Positions 1 to 10,770 of a stretch of DNA of 64,000 nucleotides are shown here, piece after piece. Location: contig OZ007511.1 of assembly GCA_963931865.1 (NCBI GenBank), positions 12,498,081 to 12,562,080 of the forward strand. Direction: 5' to 3'. Source of the DNA: Axinella damicornis (Eukaryota; Porifera; Demospongiae; Axinellida; Axinellidae). A model generated the notes under the pieces. It was not told the origin of the DNA. It did no database searches and was given only the letters and a program-made list of their open reading frames with translations. The position numbers and the translations under genes were made by a program. Each line of letters opens with the position of its first letter. Position 1 is the stretch's first letter.

Positions 1-2
1 CA

Positions 3-967
3 CCCAAGGATTCACCTTGGGTTACAAGACAGGGTAGGATTCAGAATGCAACCACAAGGCAAAGTGAAAGCAAGATCAGAGTTGATGATGCACCTGCAGA
101 ACGGAGGTTGCTCAGATCGACTAAATCCACCGTGCAAACCGAAGCCCTTCCCGATGACTTTGAGGAGAAGGTGCTGGGAGGTGGCAGAAGTAAACGATCT
201 AACACCAAGAAAGTCACAAAGAGAAAACAGCGCAGTAGAAGAGGAACCCGTAGGACAACTGTCAAGTCAGGTCAGGGTAGTTCATCTCGGAGGAATCGCT
301 CAGCGATGAGAAATCGTGCCAGGAGGAAACGTTCAGCACTGCAGACTCATGCAAAAAGGAGGAGGACAAAGAAAGCTAGTAAAAGGAAAGGGAAAGCAGC
401 CAAAACCAAACATGTTTCTAATGCAGATTCCCCTGGTACATCCCGTAGTGCCCTCACTCCAAGAAGTGGACAATCAAGAGAGTGTGTTCAAATTCGGTCT
501 CGTGCTCGCACTGCCGCCACCCACTCACCTCGAGATCCCACGTTCAGGGCAGCTGTGATCGAAGCTTACCGTCATGAGAACACATCAGCAGGTCTCCAAC
601 AAGCACAAGCTCTACTGCAACAGAGGCGGGAATCTCTGCAAAACTCTCTTCTACGATACCAAACAGCTGCTGCCATATATGGCCATACCCCTACTTCTGG
701 CTATAACATACCATTTGGCCAAGAAACTAGCACGAATGAGCGACGGGGTTCACGTGGTAGCACAAAGATTTCATCAACTCCTCTCTCCCGTACCCACGAG
801 CCAGCTGGTGATGGCCTGCATTATGGGAATGATGAAATAAAACGAAGGACGATTTCCCGGAGGAAACTGTCAAGTGTTGCTCTTTCTTATCCCCGGTTAC
901 CTCCTGCTCAGCAAGAAGGAGGCTCTGTCTCAAGAAAGACCTCCACAAGAGAGTGGGTGCATGTGTC

Positions 968-1023
<56 letters not shown>

Positions 1024-1036
1024 TGTGTGTGTGTGT

Positions 1037-1081
<45 letters not shown>

Positions 1082-1098
1082 TGTCTGTGTGTGTGTGT

Positions 1099-1139
<41 letters not shown>

Positions 1140-4100
1140 TGTGTGCATGTGTGTGTGTTTCTCTTTGCATGTGTGTGCGAGAGTGCAATCCCTCGCCATA
1201 CATGTACATATACCGTAGAGACCAGTTAATAGGCGCATGCAGCTATTAAGTGCATAATTTTAAATAAGCGCATACTTCCTTCTTGTCCTTACGTATCAAT
1301 TAATTACAGACCTTTTATGACTCCTTGCAACGTAAGGCAGAATTCGTAAGCCTGGGCGCGTGCGTCGTGATAGGGTTTCTTCGTTGCGTGATAAGGCTTC
1401 TCAGAAACAAGAATGCGGAAAGGCCAAATTAATGCCAAACGCATGCAGTTGTAATAGCTATGTAGCTACATGTATGTCATGGCGACTAGTTGCGAGCCTC
1501 GGCGTTGCAGCGCCTACAGTGATGACCTCTGCTGGCGGATGGTATACCAACGTCTGGCCCTTGACTTCTCATGCAAAAGGGTTGCGACAAACCTAATTCT
1601 GCTTTACGTTGCAAGGAGTCTGTAGCGCATACGCCTAAAAAAATGCTGACGTGTCAATATGTGTTCGCGAGTTAGCGAGACACTACGACAGATTGTGCAG
1701 AACCACTCGGCACTCTCAAAGCTACGCTGGATAGCGAACACTTACATGACAACTCGAGGGACGTAGCCTACTACCATCGCTCTCCGTTGCCGGCCCAAGG
1801 CACACACTGTGGCAAAATGGATGGTGCAGCAATCGTTTCTGCATGTCCTCGTGTGTAAGTTGAAGAATCTCGCCACCGACATGCAGTACAGGACCATACT
1901 CCCTTGTAGATATCGATGACATCGCTCACAGCATCTTCGTCAGCTTGCCATGACCGGGATCCGTTGCTGCTAATAAGCGTATACTCATAATAAGCGCATA
2001 CTTTCTTGCTGCTGCATACGATAAGTGCATGCGCCTATTAACCAGTCTCTACGGTATTGTCCTCCCATACAGGTACCTGTAATTACTACTCCTATGCTAA
2101 ATCACGGAGGGAGACATGTGTATTTCGTGTGCCACATACACATGTACATAGGCAGGATTTACACACACACACACACACACTGTATAGTCTGAGATATACT
2201 TACGGTACATACAGTGTTGCAAAAGAGCACCCACTTGCAAATGAGTTGCGAATGCTGACTGACGATGCACAGGTGCAAACCAGAAACACGGGAGCTCTTT
2301 CATTTGGTGAGCTTGTGAGGCACACCGCCCATGGGCGCTCTTTCGCAACATTACAGTAGGTACATGTACACGCACATGATATAGCACACTCCGAGAAATG
2401 GTTTATGCATGCTATAGTGCTCTGGCTCTGGCTATGGTTGTTTTGTGTAATGATTCACTTTACCACGAGTGCATGCATGTGTACATCAGTAGAGATTTGC
2501 TGTGATTCCTGCAGGTCCACTAGTGGTGATCTTTTGGGTAAGATCTGCAAGAGTTTGAATGACCTCCAGCAGAAGAGCAACGTTATCAAGAGAGATGGCA
2601 GCATCATTCCCATCAGTAAGCATATCCTAGAGATTACTGGAGATTACTGAAGATTAGGCCTTGGTGCGTGCACATTTACAACACAGTACACATCCGTTCA
2701 GTTTGGTACATACAGTCTGCTCGTTTCCAACCCAACATATAGTAGTCTCATATCCAGCCCTCTAACACAGTGTTAGCTACTTGTACCTTGTTCCCAAGTT
2801 TCCTAACCCAGTACATGTAGCCTCATACCCAGGCCTTCTAACCTAGCATTTGTAGCCTCTTACCCAGGCCTTCTAACCTAGCATTTGTAGCCTCATACCC
2901 AGGCCTTCTAACCTAGCATTTGTAGCCTCATTCCCAGGCCTTCTAACCTAGCACTCATTCCCTGGCCTTCTAACTCAATGTTTGTTGCTGTTTACCTTCT
3001 GCTGCTGTAGTGCATGCCCTGTTGACTATCTGGGTTTGATTCTCAACATAGAAGATATAGTGATTCCCTCCTTTGGTTACAAACGTTATTCTCAGATATC
3101 GACTCATCATCTGATTGTGAGCTCACTCCCACAAAAGAACCAAGTCCTCCTAATCGTCATGGTAACAGTAACATCGATGTTACTTCAGTGTCTAAAGGAG
3201 GACATAGCAAAGCTCTCCCCAAATCCTGGGGAAGTAACATTCACTACAACAACGTACCAACCGACACTTCACACTACACCAGTAGTGACCGTAATTGCAC
3301 TGCAGGTGCAAGATCAACACACACTCAGGCAAGAAGGCTGGAATCGCACTCCCAGGATCATGATCACAGACATGCACACGATGATTTGCGCATCAAGTCG
3401 GCCTTTTCTAATCACGTACAGCAGGATGACACAAGACAGGACAATGCCAATCCATCCAACAATGCACCATCTAAAACTCTTGTCAAGGAAATTGTAAAAG
3501 GATATTATAAAGCTGGGATGATTACTAACAGAGAATATTGGAGGATACTGGAGAAAGCTACTGAGAAGGTATGTGTACATACATGTATTAAGCGCTGAAT
3601 ATCATTAATGTCTGTGTTTCATATTAAGCTAATACGTTATTCCTTTTAGGGTCAAAGCAGATATATCCATTGTGAGGATTTCGGCTTCATGATATCACAT
3701 TCATGAGTTAGGTTCTGCATGAGCAGAAAGGGCGGGACAGGAGGGGGTGGGTGGGTGGTGTGAACAATGTGGCAGTGTCTGGGGTCGGCTGTAGGAAGGT
3801 CTTGGTCTTGTCTCGGTGAACTGGGAGATGTTTTTACCATAAATGGACTTAGAAACAAGCTGTCTTGCTTTGCAGGGCCCCTATTTCCAGCCATTTTTCA
3901 GCTACGGCAAGCTGGTCAATTTGATTACAAAATTGGTTGGTTGGTTGGTGTGGTTAGAGTCTGCATATATACCTGCTGAGGATGATGAAATTACTTATGG
4001 GAGCAGTTTCCAATGTGAAGGAACAGCATGCTTACAGTTCTAGAGGCTGTAAATGACCTCAAGAGAAACTATGGGCCCTAATTATTTGGTTGATGTCTGT

Positions 4101-4245
4101 GGTTAGCACGTTTCTGTTAACTATATGATTGATCTTATTGTAGGTGCAGTCTGGTCGTCAGCCAGCCAATGAAGGTCGTGTAAAGAGACTAATAGCAGAC
4201 TATGTGGAAGGATACAAGAGCAGTAGGAGTGCACTTGCCTTGTGA
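3..4245 (+). CDS. PHRF1: PHRF1-like protein, C-terminal 541 residues (5' end outside window)
   Basis: Four exons read in frame: 3-952, 2515-2615, 3096-3568 and 4144-4245 (1626 nt, stop TGA at 4243). Introns have GT/AG ends: donors at 953, 2616 and 3569; acceptors ending at 2514, 3095 and 4143. The reading frame is open from base 3, so the gene continues upstream. The first exon encodes a long Arg/Lys-rich stretch containing RRTTVKSG and RARRKRSALQTHAKRRR, followed by NSLLRYQTAAAIYG. The second has DLLGKICKSLNDLQQ and VIKRDGSI. The last two make the conserved C-terminal module LVKEIVKGYYKAGMITNREY, WRILEKATEK and VKRLIADYVEGYK. That order matches what I know of PHRF1 (RING+PHD nuclear protein that binds the phosphorylated RNA polymerase II CTD); the C-terminal module is shared with SCAF1/SCAF11. 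The identification is from memory of the family. The RING and PHD domains are not in this window. Confidence 0.75.
962..1160. repeat. (TG)n microsatellite at the PHRF1 exon donor
   Basis: An almost pure TG tract with a few TATG, TCTG and GAGTG interruptions. It begins about 10 bases after the proposed donor of the PHRF1 exon ending at 952. The Cys-Val-rich and Thr-His-rich open frames across it are translation artefacts. Confidence 0.95.
1211..2056. mobile_element. Non-autonomous DNA transposon (MITE-like) with terminal inverted repeats
   Basis: The left end reads TACCGTAGAGACCAGTTAAT then AGGCGCATGCA. The right end (2013-2056), reverse-complemented, is TACCGTAGAGACTGGTTAAT then AGGCGCATGCA, so about 31 bp match with two or three changes. 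A second, nested inverted pair lies inside: the stretch ACTCCTTGCAACGTAA at 1320-1335 and its complement near 1602-1617. A third pair reads AAGCGCATACTTCCTTCTTG (around 1265) and AAGCGCATACTTTCTTG (around 1993), in the same orientation. There is no transposase-like frame. It sits in the first PHRF1 intron of the window. A related element is at 23611-24775. Confidence 0.8.
2738..2978. repeat. 35-bp minisatellite in a PHRF1 intron
   Basis: Units of AGCCTCATACCCAGGCCTTC plus TAACCTAGCATTTGT repeat at 2819, 2854, 2889 and 2924 with exact 35-bp spacing, with degenerate copies on both sides. The unit contains a variant of the CCTCGTTCCCAGGCC motif that forms the arms of several foldback elements in this window. 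Confidence 0.85.
3655..4015 (+). repeat. Diverged single copy of the 388-bp dispersed repeat
   Basis: Shares ordered blocks with the tandem repeat at 47503-48380: GGGCGGGACAGG followed by a (GGTGGGT) stretch, the segment CATAAATGGACTTAGAAA versus CATAAATGGGCCTAGAAA, and TTGCAGGGCC versus TTGCAGAGCC. It lies entirely in the last PHRF1 intron (3569-4143). Confidence 0.6.
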
Positions 4246-5394
4246 CTCTATGAATTTGAAAATTTGTGATCACAGTTGTAGGGTCATACAATAGGTTGTC
4301 CTACAAGTGCTCCACCTCAACCTACTACTGTAGATCGGGAAATCTTCACCGTAATTAAGTTTCGTTGGTACTGCATAACGACGAAAATTGATTCTGACTT
4401 CACACGTGTGATTTTTCATTCGAATGTTGAGTAAGTACAAGTACAGCTCTGCTGCACTACCTGAAACCTGTCGATGATGTTCCCAGATCACTGAGCTCTT
4501 CTATACCAGCCCATTAAGTGCGCAATCACGGAAGCGAACTTCTGAAGGCAGTTGGAACAGGACGGGTGAAATCTTTTGAGGTAAGTAGCCGATGGCAGTT
4601 CCATCTCTATCAGTGACACGGCATGGGTGTCTGCTGCATTCGCTGACACTCCATGCAGCTCCTCTCCAATGGTGACATGGTATCCGGGCCTGGGAATGCG
4701 CACTCGTGCGCATGATTGAAGAGCGTGCTCAAGCAGTGAAATTAAAACACGAAAATTAACAGGCGAAATTTATTTTACACAAAATTTCCCTATCTACAGT
4801 ATGCACCTTCTTCATATTAGACAGTGAGCATGACCTCAATGGGTAGGTACAACATCAAGGGTGAGAATTCTCAAAGAAATATTAAATTACCTGATAAGGT
4901 ACAAAAGACAACAGAGTAGGGATGAGGAGGCATGGCAACAGTGGTACTTTTAGGGTTCAACCCCCACCACTGTTCTGAGCTTCTGCAATGAACTTCAGTC
5001 AGTCGTGGATGATAGAGGAATATTCTTTATTTTCTATGCTTCAGCAAAAGGCTGCATGGATCGATTTCTGCAGTACTTCATTGAAGCTCATTAAATTGCA
5101 CATGACCTTTGACCTCTACCGACTCGAGGAAAGACGAAAACAGGCTGTGCAAGCAACTTGAGTGAATGAATAAGTATGCTTAGCTTCAGTCCTACACTGA
5201 TAAAGGCATTTTACACATTTTTGGGTGAGTCCAGTCCAGTCCAGTGAATAAGACGCCCGTTCTAATAAATTTCCTTCATTGCTCAATCTATAGCATGTGG
5301 GGCTTGTGTAAGCATATTGGACATACACTCAATCTGAAGGAACCTCAAGGGACACCTGAATAATGGGTGCACTCTAAGGAGAAACTATACAAGG
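4246..5394. other. Intergenic interval between convergent genes
   Basis: About 1.15 kb separating the end of the PHRF1-like gene from the first duplicated arm. Only short open frames, none with recognisable similarity or splice-supported extension. I see no RNA gene and no clear repeat. Confidence 0.5.
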
Positions 5395-6040
5395 ATTTGG
5401 GTAGAGAACATTACCATTAGGCATGTGGTTATAATGCTCTGTGTGCGCTGCCAGCATCGTACCATCCATCTGGAATACTATAGGGCATTATTATAGTAAG
5501 TCTTTTGTAATTAAGGATAAGAGGTAATGGAATACAATGATTAGCACATAGCTATAACAGTAATGTTACTAATGTAATGTACTTCATGCACAAACAGCAG
5601 ATTATATAAGATAGCCTATGGCTATTTTGGGCCAATATCCATTCATGTAGCCAATCCAGTTACACCTCCCTTTGATTTAGGTAGCTAAATTTAATTTTTT
5701 TTATGGTGTAAGTTACCCATTATACAGTAGCTAACACAACATTTTCATTGCAGTATATATACTTATATAGCTAGAATGAATCAGAATCCATGGTAGTAGA
5801 TGCATGTCAGAAGTTATACATGGAAGCATGTGCAGTGATTATAGCAAAGATGAAATGCGACAAGGTGATAGCCTATTGCACAGGGTTCATTTCTCTGGTT
5901 TTGCAGCATAATAATTGTATTTCACATGAAGTCTTGGTTCTCTCTGTAAAGTGGCGTGATAGTTATGAGGATGGACCAGATATTAATAGCATTGTGCACC
6001 TGGGTGATGCAGACAGGTAATTGCCACGGATGAAATAATG

Positions 6041-9000
6041 CTAATTCTCAGAATCGGGCCCTTTAATGTACTCAAGCCAAGGTTCACGATACTGATCATA
6101 GCAACCTGGTCCAGTGTTTCCAGCGGCCTGCAAGAGTGGTTGGTTTTCGTCTTCATCTGCCTCTGGGTCATAATTCGGCACTGCACTCTTTTTGGGAATA
6201 AGTGATTTGACTTTCACTACATAATTTCTGAGTGTTGCAGTTGCAATGTTAGCCATGCAGAGGAACGGTTTTTTGGCGGCCTTCCCAACGCTCGTCTTCC
6301 AAAAGAAATGGAAGGCTACTACTACAGCGAACTTGACAAGGGCTGCTCCAACTGAGGTGTACATCACTGCAGCCGGGTTTCCCTCTTGTGTGAGTGTGTA
6401 GTACAGTGTTACAACTGACAGGGTACCAAGATTGAGCAGGAAAGATGATTCGAGAATGTCCAGGCATTTTGTCTGGTACACACCATTAAGACTCCAAGCC
6501 AATGTGAGGATGAAAAGGCATGTAATCACAGTAGCCATTAGATTCCAGCTAGTTTGGTCACTGTAGTTCACAGCAAAGACTAGGAAAAGAATACTGCGAA
6601 CTAGGAGAAGGAACCCAATCCAGAACTGATACTGGAACTTGTATGGAGCGGTGTAAGCATCAAACAGTGGTAAGAGTTTGGCAATCCATTTCTGAAACTT
6701 CCATCTGTTACCTCCAATTCTTCGTATCCACTGAATGAAAAACAGCAGGAGAGCGTAAGGCAGGGAGAGGAGAAGAAGCACTAACAAAGCTGATATGAGC
6801 AACGGAATGTGTTTCATGCCAAAATACTGTATGTTAGCATCATAAAGCCACAGCCATTCCTTGGAGCCATCAGGATATGTGAGGGTTGTGATGGACAGGG
6901 CTGCGATGATGGTGCGCTGCAGCTTGGAATAAGATAGCAAAAAGAGGGTAGATAGAACTTTGACTGCATTGTTTCCAACCAACCCTGCCACCCTGGTAAA
7001 CCTGTGGCTGAGATAGGTCAATGCAATGACAAGTAACCATATGTAAAAGGGGAAGACAAACTGCAACCATACTTTAGCATAAGTGTCCAAACCATCATAG
7101 AAGCACGTTTGAAATCCGAGGTCCAGATTGAGCCATGCTATGAATATTGTGAAAGGATTAGTAGCCATTGTTGGGAAATAGATGGATCGATTCATCCAGA
7201 TGATGTTGGCATAAAAAATGAGACCGTTCAGTGTTCCCTCTGTGACAGTGAGATTGCACACAAACAGCAGGAACACTAGTCCCACTCCTGCCACCGCAAA
7301 CACCAGTAACAGCGCAAGGTAGTTATTTGAGCATCTGAGGCACTGTGATGTTCCAAGTGCAAGACTGTATCCTGGCTGGCATGCTCCACACAGGATTCCT
7401 GATCGATGCTTTGCACACTGTTTGTCTGGGGTTGAAAGGTTCATTTTAATATCATTGAGCTGGCAGTAGTCCAGGGGACAGTGAGGGTGGAGGAGTAATC
7501 CGCTCCTGTTCTTCTGTCCTGTTGCATTGTAGTAGCCAATCCAGACTGGAGGTTTTCGATGTATGGTTTTACTGGTGATGTTACATGTGGTGCCGTAGTT
7601 CTTCAACACAGGAGCACAGTCACACATAAACCTTCCAGAGCTATTCGAGAGGGAAAAGCCGGGAGGACACTTCTGCAGTGTTATGTGAAGGATGGGAAAT
7701 GTGAAGGCTGGGGCCATTGCTGTGGTGGCTATTGGCCTCTTCAAGGATAAGAAGAGACGTTCATGGTTTGAGAATACTGTGTAGGTGAGGTTTGCACAGG
7801 AGCGAGATGTACTAACCCTCTGTGATTTTTGGAGGTCTCCGAGTAACGTGTAGTTGTCGTTCACGTCATTCAGCTCTGCAATGATGTTGCCTGGGACTGT
7901 TCCATCTCTCTGCCCAACTGCAGTTGCAGATATAAAGAAATCTTCTCCAGGATATTTTGTGATGTTTCTGACCTTCCAGGTGCAGTCAGGGGCATTGTCA
8001 ATGCAGAAACAAACCCCTATGGGATCTGATGAAACCTCAGATTTGTGAAAGTCAGTGTTTTGCCCATTGAAAACACCTTTAGATGTAAATAGCTGCGGCT
8101 GGGATTGAAATCGATGTTTAAGAAGACAGTTGTCAATTGCACCACCATAAAGTATACTTCCAGCATCTTTAGCATAATTATGTTTATAGTTCAGTGTAAT
8201 ATGATGCATTTTTAGGGTAGATAGACCTGGCTCAATCCCTGTAACCAGTTGGAAAAAGCATAAAGGAACTGGAGTGAATTCGGATGGAGCCCATATTGCA
8301 CCTCCAGTACGAGTAGCAGAGTTATTGGTGAAGTTGATTGTGGTGTTGTCACTCAGTAATATCTGTGAGCTCTCACTGAAGAACAAAGCACCTCCATTCT
8401 CACCACTGTTGTTTCTGAATAAGATATTGCCTTGAAATGTGAGACTAGAAGAAGGACTGAGGTACACTGCTGTACCGATGTTGTTTTCAAAAGTGCAGTT
8501 TATGAACTTTATGCTTCCTATGGGAAGATCATGCCAGCCTGAATATATGTTCACCCCACCACCTTGACCTCCAGAATGTGCATATCCATTGATGAAACAA
8601 CTATTGCTAACAATGATGTGATTAGTGGGATCAAATGTTCTATACAGTATGTTCATATTCCCTCCATTAAAGCCCTCGTTGCCATCTGCAGTAACGTTAG
8701 TCATGTTGATGATCACGTTGGAGCATGTTGGAGTGATGGTGATTGCTATTCCTGTTGCTCTTCCATACCACATTTCATTTGGATAATATGCTGACATACT
8801 TCCCCTAAGGAAGTTTGATGAGTTGATGTAAAATGTGGCTCTGCTATCCACCGGGCAAGCCGTGTACACATAGCGAGAATTACCACCAACAACTGAACGT
8901 GGAGGACTCCTGTTGCAGATGAAGTTCGATTCAGTTATCACTGACCTCCCAAAAATGTTATTCCCAAGTATTCCATAACCAGTACTATTTTGTACAGTTA

Positions 9001-9481
9001 TTGCCTGAATTGTGACATCATAGATACTCCCATTTCCCAAATCTCCAACTGCCAATGCAGCCCAAAGTAGAGGAGCGTTGGTTTGAGTGTTATTGGCTAG
9101 CACAGCTCCACAACCAGAGAAAAGGAGGTTACCAATGAACAGTGTATGCATGGCAGCGAAGGAGAACCCAACAGGGCCATTGCAGTGGATCTGACTGGAC
9201 GGGGCTGGCAAGTCTAACAAACCTGGAACAAATCTTTCATTCCCAATCAAGGTCAGGTTTTTTATGCATTCAACTTTTACTGTTTCATTGAGAATGTGGT
9301 TGCCACTGAGGAAGTGAAATGTGGTATTGGATTTGAAGTATGCTGTTGAACTCTGGACATAATGCCCCAGTGTGTGGCATGGCTTGGGACATAGGCTTGT
9401 GTAGTTTTCAGGCTTCACATAGTAGACATCTGCTTCAGTAGATGGTGCAAGCAGTAGTAGTGCTATAATGAATATGTTCAT
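6041..9481 (-). CDS. Signal peptide/beta-helix/Cys-rich/multi-TM surface protein, copy A (1146 aa)
   Basis: A single uninterrupted frame from ATG at 9481 to a stop at 6041. Residues 1-17 form a signal peptide (MNIFIIALLLLAPSTEA). About 20-560 is a glycosylation-site-rich ectodomain with repeats of the right-handed beta-helix type (GGALFFSES, GGAIWAPSE, NCTFENNIGTAVYL). Cys-rich modules follow at about 595-625 (CPPGFSLSNSSG) and 685-720 (CGACQPGYSLALG), like the GCC2/GCC3 or ephrin-receptor-like type. About eight or nine hydrophobic helices cover 722-1070, then a short acidic cytoplasmic tail. The multi-TM part loosely recalls the fungal TRP-like/PKD2-like fold, but I cannot confirm that. Likely a plasma-membrane receptor or channel; the ligand is unknown. 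A possible 45-nt 5'UTR intron (9566 down to 9522) precedes the ATG. Confidence 0.85.
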   Translation of the reverse strand: MNIFIIALLLLAPSTEADVYYVKPENYTSLCPKPCHTLGHYVQSSTAYFKSNTTFHFLSGNHILNETVKVECIKNLTLIGNERFVPGLLDLPAPSSQIHCNGPVGFSFAAMHTLFIGNLLFSGCGAVLANNTQTNAPLLWAALAVGDLGNGSIYDVTIQAITVQNSTGYGILGNNIFGRSVITESNFICNRSPPRSVVGGNSRYVYTACPVDSRATFYINSSNFLRGSMSAYYPNEMWYGRATGIAITITPTCSNVIINMTNVTADGNEGFNGGNMNILYRTFDPTNHIIVSNSCFINGYAHSGGQGGGVNIYSGWHDLPIGSIKFINCTFENNIGTAVYLSPSSSLTFQGNILFRNNSGENGGALFFSESSQILLSDNTTINFTNNSATRTGGAIWAPSEFTPVPLCFFQLVTGIEPGLSTLKMHHITLNYKHNYAKDAGSILYGGAIDNCLLKHRFQSQPQLFTSKGVFNGQNTDFHKSEVSSDPIGVCFCIDNAPDCTWKVRNITKYPGEDFFISATAVGQRDGTVPGNIIAELNDVNDNYTLLGDLQKSQRVSTSRSCANLTYTVFSNHERLFLSLKRPIATTAMAPAFTFPILHITLQKCPPGFSLSNSSGRFMCDCAPVLKNYGTTCNITSKTIHRKPPVWIGYYNATGQKNRSGLLLHPHCPLDYCQLNDIKMNLSTPDKQCAKHRSGILCGACQPGYSLALGTSQCLRCSNNYLALLLVFAVAGVGLVFLLFVCNLTVTEGTLNGLIFYANIIWMNRSIYFPTMATNPFTIFIAWLNLDLGFQTCFYDGLDTYAKVWLQFVFPFYIWLLVIALTYLSHRFTRVAGLVGNNAVKVLSTLFLLSYSKLQRTIIAALSITTLTYPDGSKEWLWLYDANIQYFGMKHIPLLISALLVLLLLSLPYALLLFFIQWIRRIGGNRWKFQKWIAKLLPLFDAYTAPYKFQYQFWIGFLLLVRSILFLVFAVNYSDQTSWNLMATVITCLFILTLAWSLNGVYQTKCLDILESSFLLNLGTLSVVTLYYTLTQEGNPAAVMYTSVGAALVKFAVVVAFHFFWKTSVGKAAKKPFLCMANIATATLRNYVVKVKSLIPKKSAVPNYDPEADEDENQPLLQAAGNTGPGCYDQYREPWLEYIKGPDSEN

Positions 9482-9753
9482 GTTTCAGTGCGAACACTTC
9501 CGACAACAAATCCCAAACTGACTGTGGTATGAAAATTGAACGAGAATTGTATTAACTTTAACTCACCTGGGAGCCAAGGCTAAACTAGCTTAGTTGTTAG
9601 CTCAGATTCAGTGCTTGGATTAATTAGCTAGCAGGTATACACACTAGCTAATTAACAGGAACATACCCACGGTAATTGTTAGTTACACATCGATAGATGT
9701 GTAGTTGGTTGACGTGGAGACTAGCTGTTTGGAAGGGTGGATGGTAATATGTT

Positions 9754-9900
9754 TCGAAGTGGATATCATGGTCCGGCAGGATGTAGGGCGATGGGTTAGG
9801 GTATATTAGGGCCAGGGCAGGTTCTAGATGCACGCACGTTTCCTGTACCTATACCTAAAGTATGTACTTCCTGCCGGACCAATATCCACGTCGAATATGT
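9754..9900. mobile_element. Foldback MITE with TGGTCCGGCAGGA arms
   Basis: The left arm TCGAAGTGGATATCATGGTC then CGGCAGGATGTA pairs with the right arm TACTTCCTGCCGGACCAATA then TCCACGTCGA. It lies about 275 bp upstream of copy A. The same element occurs in the other orientation at 18788-18923. No coding capacity. Confidence 0.75.
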
Positions 9901-10770
9901 TTACCATTCTCTTCATGGTACTTACCAGTTAGGAATGTATCCATCTGCTAGCATTAGCTACCTGGTTCGTTTGCGTGGTACAACATAGTTTCCGTAGTTC
10001 CATCTAATAGTAAGTTCTATAATACACATGCTTCTAGAAGTTGTACAGCCATGCATGCAATGACTATAATATTATCTATTGCAGCAATCTAATCACAGAA
10101 ATTGAAAATCAGACACAACTGCATGCAATGGCTAGACATTGCACTCTCAAGCAGAACTGACAAGAAACAAGTAGCTACAAAGTTGCATGTGCATTAGATT
10201 ACAGCTGCCCTTGTACAGAAAGCAGTTTGCACTGGTAATAATAAGTGCATGGTACTGATGCAGTCCAGCATTGCACTCCTGTCATAATAAAATGTCAAAT
10301 AAACTATCCATACCATAGAATTCCAATTAATATATAGCTGATACCGACACCTCACTGGATGGTATTGGGACCGATACTGATACCAGTACCATTGAAACCC
10401 ATGTAGGAATGTTCACCCATAGAATTGCTTAGTGCAGTATATGTGTAGCCCATAATCTGCACACTCTTCCCAGCAACTGCCCCGGATACTCCAGGCTCCT
10501 AGCACTGTGCATGAGTACATGTACAGTATGCTTACACCTTAGGTGCCTATACCATCGGACATCATATGAAGCGATCCTACCTCGCATATTCCTGTATATC
10601 CCTGTTAGCTATATCTGCTAGCAAAATCAATCAATTCAAAGATTAAACTCACCTTGGAGTATGTAGCTGCTTTTCAGGTTCTCCTTCTGCAGTGAATTAG
10701 ACCAGATGCACAATGGTGCAATATAGTAATAGCTACTAAGGTTGACTTATATATACACAAAGCAGTATTG

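Larger units (their letters stand above)
5395..10770. repeat. Segmental duplication, arm A
   Basis: Nearly the whole interval has a diverged match at 13250-18440. Anchors: the stretch containing ACATTACCATT at about 5410 and 13269; the gene body 6041-9481 versus 13800-17225; TTGTACAGCCATGCAT at about 10041 versus TTGTACAGCCGTGCAT at 17576; and the GGAGTATGTAGCTGC block at about 10657 versus 18306. Non-coding parts are much more diverged and carry arm-specific insertions. Confidence 0.85.

Noticed and set aside
727..1238. Cys-Val-rich and Thr-His-rich open frames across 962-1160 (also at 25570-25900, 54260-54700, 57480-57710)
   Set aside because: Direct translations of (GT)n/(CA)n microsatellites.
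7559..8794. Plus-strand open frames of 60-76 codons inside the surface-protein genes (repeated at 15312-16547)
   Set aside because: Antisense shadows conserved only because the minus-strand genes are duplicated.
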